From CAYURR01 sp964446745 (lineage in GTDB: Bacteria > Bacillota > Clostridia > Lachnospirales > WQUN01), in the NCBI GenBank assembly GCA_964446745.1, contig CAYURR010000094.1:1-11500 (forward strand): a stretch of DNA of 11,500 nt. Direction: 5' to 3'. Below the pieces are notes generated by a model. It worked only from the letters and a program-made list of their open reading frames with translations. It was not told the DNA's origin and searched no databases. The translations under genes were made by a program, and so were the position numbers. Positions 6,154 to 11,500 of this stretch are shown piece after piece. Position 1 is the first letter of the stretch, and each line of letters begins with the position of its first letter.

Positions 6154-8342
6154 GTATTATCGGAGGAGTAAACTTAGGCAGCTTGACTGATTATCTGTTG
6201 TTCTTCTCTAACGGCGGTGTGGATGCAAACTGGCAGAGCGCGTCCAAAGGCTTTTTGGGTGACGTGGCAATAAACGGTATTACAGCCAGTGAGAGAACAA
6301 GCGGGAGTTTTGCCTATGCGGGTGTGATAAGCACAAACGCCAATACGCTCTCCGCATGGCAAACTATCGTAAACAACAATCCCACGCAGGCGTCTTCAGC
6401 ATTAAATAAAACGACTCTTATAAGTGGGCTTCAAGCCGATTTAGTCAGTGCAATTAAGTATATCAACACACTCCCGGCAACCCTCGGGTACGAAGGTGTA
6501 GACTCTGCTGATCTAGACGGATTAAATACGCAAAACGGTATCAACGAGGTATATGTCATCAACATCACCAGTGGATTAAACTTCAGCAGCAAGATAAGAA
6601 TTACCGGTGATGCAGGTGATGTGTTCATCCTGCGTTGGGACACCGACGGCAATCCCAATAACGGCTATCAAGGGCAGCTAAAACCACAGAGCGGCGGTGC
6701 CATTGTACCGCTCGGGGGGTTAAAGCCCACAAACTTCATCAGCGTCGCAGGTGATATAGGATCCTCCGGCGGCGGCACAAACCCCGCAGTACCTTATCCA
6801 CAGGGACCCAGATACAACGACGGTACCGGCTTATTGATAGCAAACGGTCAGGACTGGAACGGTGGCGGATTCTTTACAGGCTATCTGCTCACAACCGGTG
6901 CACCCGGTAGTACACCCGACCCTGTGACGGGATTGTATATCGGGCAAACATCCTCATTATCAAACGGGATATTTGTCGGCGGTTGGTACAGCCTTACCAC
7001 CAAGTTTTCTATGACATCGGGAACCAGCGGTGTATATATAACGCCGAATCCCGCAACCATTTCTATTCCAAACATTGAGGTGAAAAAGTATGTGTCACCT
7101 GACAATGGTATTAGCTGGATAGATGCGCAAAGCGCACCAGGCCCCAGTATTCCGCCCACGATAGAACCGCAGTTTAAGTTTGTCGTGACGAATACAGGCA
7201 ATGTGCCGCTGTCGCTTGTATCGGTTTCGGATAGTGTATATGGCCCCGTCACTGTCGGAGGTAATCTGGATGTGGGCGGTTCGTTTGATATTACTATAAC
7301 ACTGCCATGGAGCTTTGGACCGCATGAAAATGAAGCGACGGCTATTGGTACCTACGGAACGGAAATGGTTTCATCCACCGACCTTGCCCACTATTTGGGT
7401 ATAGATATCGGTGAGCCTGCAATCAAGATTACCAAATATGTTTCGCCGGATAACGGTGCTACATGGGTTGATGCCGATACCCCGCCGGGACCGGATATTT
7501 TGTCTAATGTGGTCCCGTTGTTTAAGTTTGTCGTAGTAAATATCGGTACCGAAGATCTGTTCAATGTTGCGATAGTAGACGACATGTTTGGGATTATTGC
7601 AAATAATATCAACCTGGCAGTAGGTGGCAGCGCAGATTTCTATTACACTGCCACATGGCAGCAGGGACTGCACGTCAACACCGCAACGGCAACAGGGGAT
7701 TCTGTGGACGGCACCGTAAGCGATCAAAACTCAGCGTATTATAACGGCGTTGAAGCCGTGCCAGGTATCGTAATTAAAAAATATGTATCAGCAGATAATG
7801 GTGCGACATGGCAGGACGCAAACACCCAACCCGGACCTACCATTACCTCAAATATCTCACCGATGTTTAAGTTTGTGGTTACAAACACAGGTAATGTAAC
7901 GCTCACAGATGTGGAGGTAACGGATAATGTATACGGCTTTATTGATAGCGTGATCACCCTTGAAGTCGGTGACAGCGCCGAATGGGTTGTCACAAAGCCT
8001 TGGAGCCTTGGAGAGCATGAGAATATCGCTACAGCAGTTGCCGGGTTTAACAATATTACGCTGTCGGATTCGGATAATGCGTGGTATTTGGGTGAAGATA
8101 ACCCTGCGCCCGCCATCAGCATAGTCAAGTATGTATCTGTAGATAATGGCTTAACATGGTTTGATGCTAACACCCCGCCGGGGCCGCAGCTTCCCGAGGG
8201 CATGATGCCAATGTTTATGTATGTGGTCACAAACACCGGCAATTCACAGCTTACAAATGTCACCGTAACGGACAGCGTTCTCGGTGAGATAGTAACAGGT
8301 GTGACCCTTGCTGTGGGCGAAAGCCAGACATGGATAGTGTAG
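6150..8342 (+). CDS. large DUF11-like repeat surface protein, probably spore surface, ending inside a repeat
   Basis: 730 residues. The ATG at 6150 is chosen over the TTG at 6123 because AGGAGGG (6135-6141) is 8 nt upstream. Residues ~1-300 are a Gly/Ser/Thr/Asn-rich beta-type domain (FLGDVAINGITASERTSG, then QTSSLSNGIFVGGWYSLTTKF), possibly like choice-of-anchor-A or ice-binding-type domains; this is uncertain. Three full repeats of 115-116 residues follow, starting at residues 309, 425 and 540, and a partial fourth at 656. Each has KYVSxDNGxxWxDA, PGP, FKFVVTNTGN and VTDxVYG motifs typical of DUF11-like immunoglobulin-fold repeats. There is no signal peptide and no LPXTG anchor, consistent with mother-cell assembly onto spores. 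The fourth repeat stops after about 75 residues (TWIV, then TAG), so the gene is probably truncated. Confidence 0.8.
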   Translation: MSIIGGVNLGSLTDYLLFFSNGGVDANWQSASKGFLGDVAINGITASERTSGSFAYAGVISTNANTLSAWQTIVNNNPTQASSALNKTTLISGLQADLVSAIKYINTLPATLGYEGVDSADLDGLNTQNGINEVYVINITSGLNFSSKIRITGDAGDVFILRWDTDGNPNNGYQGQLKPQSGGAIVPLGGLKPTNFISVAGDIGSSGGGTNPAVPYPQGPRYNDGTGLLIANGQDWNGGGFFTGYLLTTGAPGSTPDPVTGLYIGQTSSLSNGIFVGGWYSLTTKFSMTSGTSGVYITPNPATISIPNIEVKKYVSPDNGISWIDAQSAPGPSIPPTIEPQFKFVVTNTGNVPLSLVSVSDSVYGPVTVGGNLDVGGSFDITITLPWSFGPHENEATAIGTYGTEMVSSTDLAHYLGIDIGEPAIKITKYVSPDNGATWVDADTPPGPDILSNVVPLFKFVVVNIGTEDLFNVAIVDDMFGIIANNINLAVGGSADFYYTATWQQGLHVNTATATGDSVDGTVSDQNSAYYNGVEAVPGIVIKKYVSADNGATWQDANTQPGPTITSNISPMFKFVVTNTGNVTLTDVEVTDNVYGFIDSVITLEVGDSAEWVVTKPWSLGEHENIATAVAGFNNITLSDSDNAWYLGEDNPAPAISIVKYVSVDNGLTWFDANTPPGPQLPEGMMPMFMYVVTNTGNSQLTNVTVTDSVLGEIVTGVTLAVGESQTWIV
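7074..8339 (+). repeat. tandem DUF11-like coding repeats (3 full, 1 partial)
   Basis: The units start at 7074, 7422, 7767 and 8115, giving periods of 348, 345 and 348 bp. The protein level is well conserved while the DNA has diverged, indicating old duplications under selection. The last unit covers only 225 bp before the stop. Confidence 0.85.
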
Positions 8343-8370
8343 CTACTCCCTGAACTGATTATTGAAAGGT

Positions 8371-8394
8371 AAAGGGGCTGTTCTCAGCCCCTTT
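8371..8394. terminator. bidirectional rho-independent terminator between convergent genes
   Basis: AAAGGGGCTG (8371-8380) and CAGCCCCTTT (8385-8394) form a perfect 10-bp stem with a TTCT loop. The A-run and T-run on its flanks let it serve both the repeat-protein gene and the minus-strand nuclease operon. Confidence 0.85.
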
Positions 8395-8395
8395 G

Positions 8396-8911
8396 TTAGC
8401 AGGCGATTATCTCAACCGTATAGTCTCTGTATTTCTCCCGCCAATCCTCAATGTTTAATATTTCCCTACGCTTAATCCTAATATGCTTTGTAAAGCCATG
8501 TCGCGCCGTCAATGATGTCGGAATATGGCCAGATAAATCTGCGGTAAGTTTTGCTTTAAGCCTGCTGTCAAGTACTGCATATTCAAGCAAAACGATATAA
8601 TGGATCGGTTTGTCAAAGGTTAAACCCATACCCCAACGCCTTAAAATGGTATCTTTGAACTTTATTCCAAGTTCGATGAGCAGAGGGTTGTTGTGTGCTA
8701 TTAGAAGCCGTTCTCTCCAGCGTATGAGTTCTTCTTTAGGAACATGCGGGTTTTCCAAGTCTTTGACCTCGATAAATAAAAACTCATTATCTGTTTCAAC
8801 GACAAAATCCACACCACCCAGTCCGTTAAGCTGAGGTACATCTGCCTTTTCTGCTGTAACGCATGGAAAGGTAAATCGTAATCTGTTTTCAATAAGGACG
8901 ACTCTATTCAT
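8396..8911 (-). CDS. small PD-(D/E)XK nuclease-like protein, partner of AAA ATPase
   Basis: 171 residues. The sequence GGV-D35-FVVE...FLFI-E48-V-K50-D gives D-x12-E-x-K, the catalytic signature of the PD-(D/E)XK nuclease superfamily, on predicted beta strands; E21 could be the upstream acidic residue. The rest is basic (RIKRREI, RRWGMG). This suggests a metal-dependent DNA or RNA nuclease, but I do not recognise a named family. The start at 8911 is chosen because GAGG lies 9 nt upstream; the open frame extends further upstream only inside the ATPase gene. It overlaps the ATPase stop by 8 nt, so the two are translationally coupled and probably act together, the ATPase controlling the nuclease. 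The gene ends 2 nt from the terminator stem. Confidence 0.65.
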   Translation of the reverse strand: MNRVVLIENRLRFTFPCVTAEKADVPQLNGLGGVDFVVETDNEFLFIEVKDLENPHVPKEELIRWRERLLIAHNNPLLIELGIKFKDTILRRWGMGLTFDKPIHYIVLLEYAVLDSRLKAKLTADLSGHIPTSLTARHGFTKHIRIKRREILNIEDWREKYRDYTVEIIAC

Positions 8912-9851
8912 TTTCCAATACCTCAATGTCATGAGCAATAATAGAGTTATATAATTCTGTTGCTGCTTGCTCAATTGCATTGTGCTGCAGCGATTGATAA
9001 CCCAGCGATGTTTCACATTGAACGCCGTTGTTGGTTTTATATAGGCTGTGAAATAGCACGTTGTCACTTTGTTGCTTCTTTACATCAATATATTTTGCCA
9101 AGTCATAACAATGGGTGGCTATGAAAATCTGAACACCACTTTGAGACAACTCGAGTAGGATTTCCACAAGAACAGGGACTAACTGTGGGTTTAGGTTGGC
9201 CTCCGGTTCGTCCCAGAATAAGATGGTATCCTTTGTAATACCCTCGTTCATAAGCAACTGCCAAAGCAATCCGAACTTTCGTAAGCCCTCGGCTTCCATT
9301 GAAAACGGAATTTCAAGACCGCCGTGTTTACGTATCCAAAAGGAATTGTCGCTCTTCATAAACACCGTACCATCAATAATTTTTTCAAGTCGTGGTGCTA
9401 TGTTTTGTGCAAGTTCAGGTATGATGTCGGGTTTCCAGACTTGAGCCATTTTAAGGATATCTAATAATGTTTTGTCGAAAGGCATATCTCTGCTGTATTT
9501 TTCAGACATGGCGATTAGTCCCTTCGAATGAGATAGCATCTCTTTAGCCGGTATGAAGGTGTATTGTTTGTAGAATGGATCTATCTTTATCACAACATCG
9601 CCGCCGGTTGTTCCGATCTTAAATTCATCGAATATGCCAGTATCGTATACAAGGTTAAAATTTTTTACAGGTGGTGTTTCAAAAATTTGACGCAGGTTTC
9701 CGCCATTGTCTGTAGCGCTGGCATATAATAGTTTCAATATGTGGGTCTTGCCTGTACCATTCTCTCCCACGATTATGTTTATTCCTTTGCTAAACGCAAG
9801 TTCAACGTCATTAAACACAGTTATATTTTTTAAGCCGATACTATCAATCAT
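8904..9851 (-). CDS. AAA/ABC-type ATPase (AAA_15/AAA_21, OLD-like nucleotide-binding domain)
   Basis: 315 residues. Walker A is G29-E-N-G-T-G-K35-T36. FIPAKEMLSHSKG (100-111) is the PA-x-E/R segment typical of AAA_15/AAA_21 proteins. Residues 183-195 (FSMEAEGLRKFGL) sit in the ABC-signature position, Walker B is TILFWD214-E215-P, and the switch His is H247 in IFIATHCYDLAKY. No TOPRIM nuclease domain follows, so unlike full OLD proteins the effector would be separate, and the next gene encodes a nuclease-like protein. Related ATPases sense or process DNA ends in phage defence (Septu, PARIS, retron effectors, abortive infection). The RBS AAGGGG is 8 nt upstream of the ATG. The gene lies 27 nt after the MazG-like gene. 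Confidence 0.85.
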   Translation of the reverse strand: MIDSIGLKNITVFNDVELAFSKGINIIVGENGTGKTHILKLLYASATDNGGNLRQIFETPPVKNFNLVYDTGIFDEFKIGTTGGDVVIKIDPFYKQYTFIPAKEMLSHSKGLIAMSEKYSRDMPFDKTLLDILKMAQVWKPDIIPELAQNIAPRLEKIIDGTVFMKSDNSFWIRKHGGLEIPFSMEAEGLRKFGLLWQLLMNEGITKDTILFWDEPEANLNPQLVPVLVEILLELSQSGVQIFIATHCYDLAKYIDVKKQQSDNVLFHSLYKTNNGVQCETSLGYQSLQHNAIEQAATELYNSIIAHDIEVLENE

Positions 9852-9878
9852 TTTGTGAACCCCTTTCCGCCTTTCTTC

Positions 9879-10184
9879 TCAAATCAACCCTTCGTCCCGC
9901 ATACTTGCCAACGACCGATCAATCCGCTTATCGAGCTCGTCCTCGACGTTGTAATAGATGGCGATCTGGGCCAATACACCCATGGCCTGTCGTATCTCGT
10001 TCGCCAGGTTTTCCTTTTTCGGCTCGCCGTGTTTTTGCCGCTTGATGCCAGAGTCCTCCCACAGATTTATTTCACTAGCGACCTCGCCGCATTCCTCTAA
10101 CAATCGCGTAGCCAATTGAAACGGTTCGTTACCTTTAGGAAATCGTTTGTTTGCACCCTGGGCCATTAAATATAGCTTTTCCAT
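9879..10184 (-). CDS. MazG-like nucleotide pyrophosphohydrolase
   Basis: 101 residues, the size of a single all-alpha NTP-PPase domain. LLE30-E31-C-G-E34-VASE38 is the EExxE motif of the MazG/dUTPase-type superfamily that coordinates Mg ions. The second motif, normally ExxD, reads E63-I-R-Q66, so the usual Asp is Gln and activity could be altered. Family members hydrolyse (d)NTPs or ppGpp to monophosphates and pyrophosphate in the cytoplasm. The RBS AGGAGG is 6-7 nt upstream of the ATG. The gene is first in a minus-strand unit followed after 27 nt by the ATPase with no visible terminator between, and a TTGAGG/TATATT promoter lies just upstream. It may be a third component of the ATPase-nuclease system or only a neighbour. 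Confidence 0.75.
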   Translation of the reverse strand: MEKLYLMAQGANKRFPKGNEPFQLATRLLEECGEVASEINLWEDSGIKRQKHGEPKKENLANEIRQAMGVLAQIAIYYNVEDELDKRIDRSLASMRDEGLI

Positions 10185-10217
10185 ATGGTTGCCTCCTCAT
10201 AAGTAGGTATTCGTTAA

Positions 10218-10246
10218 AATATACTATAGGATGCATTAAACCTCAA
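10218..10246 (-). promoter_or_regulatory. sigma-A promoter for the MazG-ATPase-nuclease operon
   Basis: On the minus strand, TTGAGG (10246-10241) is followed by 17 bp and then TATATT (10223-10218). This gives a transcript start about 25 nt before the MazG-like start codon. It is divergent from the ABC-F promoter, about 10 bp away. Confidence 0.5.
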
Positions 10247-10256
10247 TAAAAAGGCT

Positions 10257-10284
10257 TTGACTTTTTCCTCCGATGGTGTACAAT
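10257..10284 (+). promoter_or_regulatory. sigma-A promoter for the ABC-F gene leader
   Basis: TTGACT (10257-10262), 16 bp, TACAAT (10279-10284). Transcription from about 10291 gives a leader of roughly 250 nt before the ABC-F start, long enough for attenuation control. Confidence 0.6.
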
Positions 10285-10317
10285 GCATTTAACTCTACGA
10301 AAGGGCAAGGTATTCAG

Positions 10318-10335
10318 ATGGAAAATATTCGCTAA
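10318..10335 (+). CDS. five-codon leader peptide MENIR upstream of ABC-F gene
   Basis: ATG GAA AAT ATT CGC TAA with AAGG (10307-10310) 7 nt before the ATG, right at the start of the predicted leader transcript. Very short ORFs in this position are known in leaders of antibiotic-responsive ABC-F and erm genes, where a drug-stalled ribosome on the uORF changes folding of the downstream RNA. Nothing else in the leader looks translated. The role is inferred from position, the RBS and the attenuator downstream. Confidence 0.5.
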   Translation: MENIR

Positions 10336-10340
10336 TTACG

Positions 10341-10542
10341 ACTTAGGGCTTCGTTCCCTTATACAGATGGCATGCACCGTGTTTACGGGGATAGTATGCC
10401 CATTTGCGTCGGATAGCGGATAAATGCGCCGGTTATATATCGGTGATTTTTTTGTGTGGATAATATAAATATAAAAATATATATATTTCCCTCCGACGCT
10501 TGAAGTTTATTTATTCTAAGCGCAATCGGAGGGATTTTTTTT
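10341..10542 (+). promoter_or_regulatory. transcription attenuator with antiterminator, and SD inside the terminator stem
   Basis: The leader folds into AGGG/CCCT (10345-10348/10356-10359) and GGCAT/ATGCC (10369-10373/10396-10400) enclosing CCGT-GTTT-ACGG. The terminator is CCCTCCGA (10489-10496) with TCGGAGGG (10526-10533), extended by CGCTT/AAGCG (10497-10501/10518-10522) past a CAA bulge, then eight T (10535-10542). The antiterminator GCGTCGGA (10406-10413) is perfectly complementary to TCCGACGC (10492-10499), the core of the terminator's left arm. The Shine-Dalgarno GGAGGG (10528-10533) lies in the right arm and the TTG start is inside the T-run, so the hairpin can block both transcription and translation. 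Confidence 0.75.
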
Positions 10543-11190
10543 GATTTTAGCCGAACTTTATAACGTTGTGAAATACTTTGGCGATAGACTGGTATTTAAG
10601 CTGCCTGAGCTCAAGATATACGCGGGTGACCGGATAGGCATTGTGGGCAGAAACGGCGCGGGAAAGACTACGCTGATGAATATCATAGGCGGGGTTATCG
10701 AGCCCGACGAAGGGATATGCAAGATGTATTGCGATACCGCGTATGCAATGCAACTGTCGGATCAGGCAAAAAGTGAGGACGCTGACGGGCAACTAATCAG
10801 CGAGTTTAAGCTCGCGGGCAAGACGGACAGAGAGGGATTGAGCGGCGGTGAGCGAACAAAGCTAAAGCTCGCCAACGCGTTCACGAGTGGAAAGCTCTTG
10901 TTGTTGGCCGACGAGCCCACCGCAAACCTGGACTACAAGGGTATAGAGCTTCTTAAGCAAAAGCTCTCCCAGCAAGAGAGTTTAGTAATCATCAGCCATG
11001 ACCGGACCTACTGGATAGCATTTGCACTAGCATCGTGGAGATAAAGGACACGGTTGTGCGGACGTTTCCGGGCAACTATTCGGCCTATGCGGAGCAGATG
11101 CAAGCGGAACTTCAACGCGCGGAATTTGAATACGAGCAATATCAAGGCGAGAGACACCGGATCGAGAAGGTCATGCGTGAAAAGAAGCAG
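10541..11190 (+). pseudogene. ABC-F ribosome-protection-type ATPase, frameshifted and incomplete
   Basis: The start is TTG at 10541, since GGAGGG (10528-10533) is 7 nt upstream. The first ABC domain has Walker A G36-RNGAGKT43, signature L100-SGGE104, Walker B LLLLA-D124-E125-P and the SHDR switch at 152-155. The short spacing between Walker A and signature is like antibiotic-resistance ABC-F proteins. These soluble paired-ATPase proteins lack membrane segments and act at the ribosome to displace antibiotics. After SHDR the frame closes at 11044, but the -1 frame resumes exactly with DLLDSICTSIVEIKD and PGNYSAYAEQ, so one G is missing near 11003-11005. The interdomain linker (EQYQGERHRIEKVMREKKQQ) then breaks off near 11190. 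The second ABC domain is absent. The frameshift could be a mutation or a sequencing error. Confidence 0.85.
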
Positions 11191-11500
11191 CAGTCCGATG
11201 CGTTCCATTACTGTTCGCTCGCTCTCAAGCTGGCCGATTCCGATAGCGATTTGACGACGCTCAATCTCATTCGCTACCTGCTATGCTTCCTGCACTATCA
11301 GGAGAAGAACTACTACGACTCGATCGTGATTGGCGATTTTCTCGCCCGGCGGTATCCCGACAGCCAGGGAGCCCGCCCCTGTGCCAAGATTGCGATGGCC
11401 AGCTACCTGCAGCTGTATGCCGAGAACCAGACTGAAGACAAAACCTTCGAAACCGCGAAGATCATCGACATCTGCGATTACATCACCCGGCAGTGGCCCG
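11191..11500 (+). CDS. unrecognised TPR-like protein fragment, probably chimeric contig end
   Basis: The frame that carries the ABC-F linker stays open to the window end, but from about 11191 it encodes different sequence: SDAFHYCSLALKLADSD, then a helical YYDSIVIGDFLARRYPDSQG and a final RQWP. An ABC-F protein should continue with a basic linker and a second Walker A instead. Base use also shifts toward C- and G-ending codons (CTC, GCC, ATC, TAC). The helical, YPDS-containing pattern resembles tetratricopeptide-like proteins, perhaps planctomycetal, but that is a weak impression. Either the contig is chimeric here or an in-frame recombination occurred. No start codon or end is visible. Confidence 0.45.

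Noticed and set aside
7739..8263. 174-residue minus-strand ORF opposite the repeat protein
   Set aside because: It is a shadow of the tandem repeats; shorter versions recur opposite each repeat.
8912..9067. Longer N-terminus of the nuclease-like protein
   Set aside because: The extra 52 codons lie entirely inside the ATPase gene in another frame and look random; an RBS precedes 8911.
10461..10487. AT-rich run in the ABC-F leader as a second promoter
   Set aside because: TATA-like hexamers are present but no -35 is properly spaced; it is more likely a spacer between antiterminator and terminator.
1..11500. CRISPR arrays, tRNA or rRNA genes, transposase genes
   Set aside because: I saw no regularly spaced short repeats, no tRNA-like cloverleaf and no transposase motifs.

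Overview
The window looks like a low-to-mid GC Bacillota (clostridial) chromosome segment. The reasons are strong AGGAGG-type ribosome binding sites, TTG starts, many rho-independent terminators with long T-runs, sigma-A-like promoters, frequent ATA (Ile) and AGG/AGA (Arg) codons, and a probable spore-surface protein gene. Assignments rest on reading motifs in the sequence, not on database searches.

Layout. (1) 1-1810: the C-terminal part of an AraC-family regulator, a palindromic operator-like site, and a URO-D/methylcobamide-methyltransferase-like gene. (2) 1811-2103: a gap dense in RNA secondary structure (a three-way junction and a long hairpin), followed by two tandem terminators, the second almost touching the next gene's RBS. 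(3) 2104-4510: a tightly packed operon of a GNAT-methyltransferase fusion, a tandem GNAT protein and the broken N-terminus of a radical SAM protein. (4) 4567-5733: an MFS transporter with different codon use, probably joined to the region by recombination. (5) 5734-8342: a regulatory region with a sigma-K/sigma-E-like promoter inside an inverted repeat and a terminator-like hairpin, then a 26-codon micro-ORF starting MSFPNI, overlapping by ATGA a 730-residue repeat protein that stops inside its fourth DUF11-like repeat. (6) 8371-10184, minus strand: a MazG-like pyrophosphohydrolase, an AAA/ABC-type ATPase and a small PD-(D/E)XK nuclease-like protein, ending in a strong terminator. This is the best candidate for an undescribed defence-type system. 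(7) 10185-11190: divergent promoters and a long leader carrying a five-codon uORF (MENIR), an antiterminator/terminator pair, and an ABC-F ribosome-protection-type gene whose Shine-Dalgarno lies in the terminator stem. The ABC-F gene has a one-base frameshift after the SHDR motif. (8) About 11191-11500: composition and protein character change abruptly to something unlike an ABC-F protein, which suggests a chimeric contig end.

The genes form several independent transcription units rather than one pathway. Two of them (the ATPase-nuclease operon and the ABC-F gene under attenuation) are defence or resistance type, and the GNAT/methyltransferase/radical SAM set looks like small-molecule modification or resistance functions.
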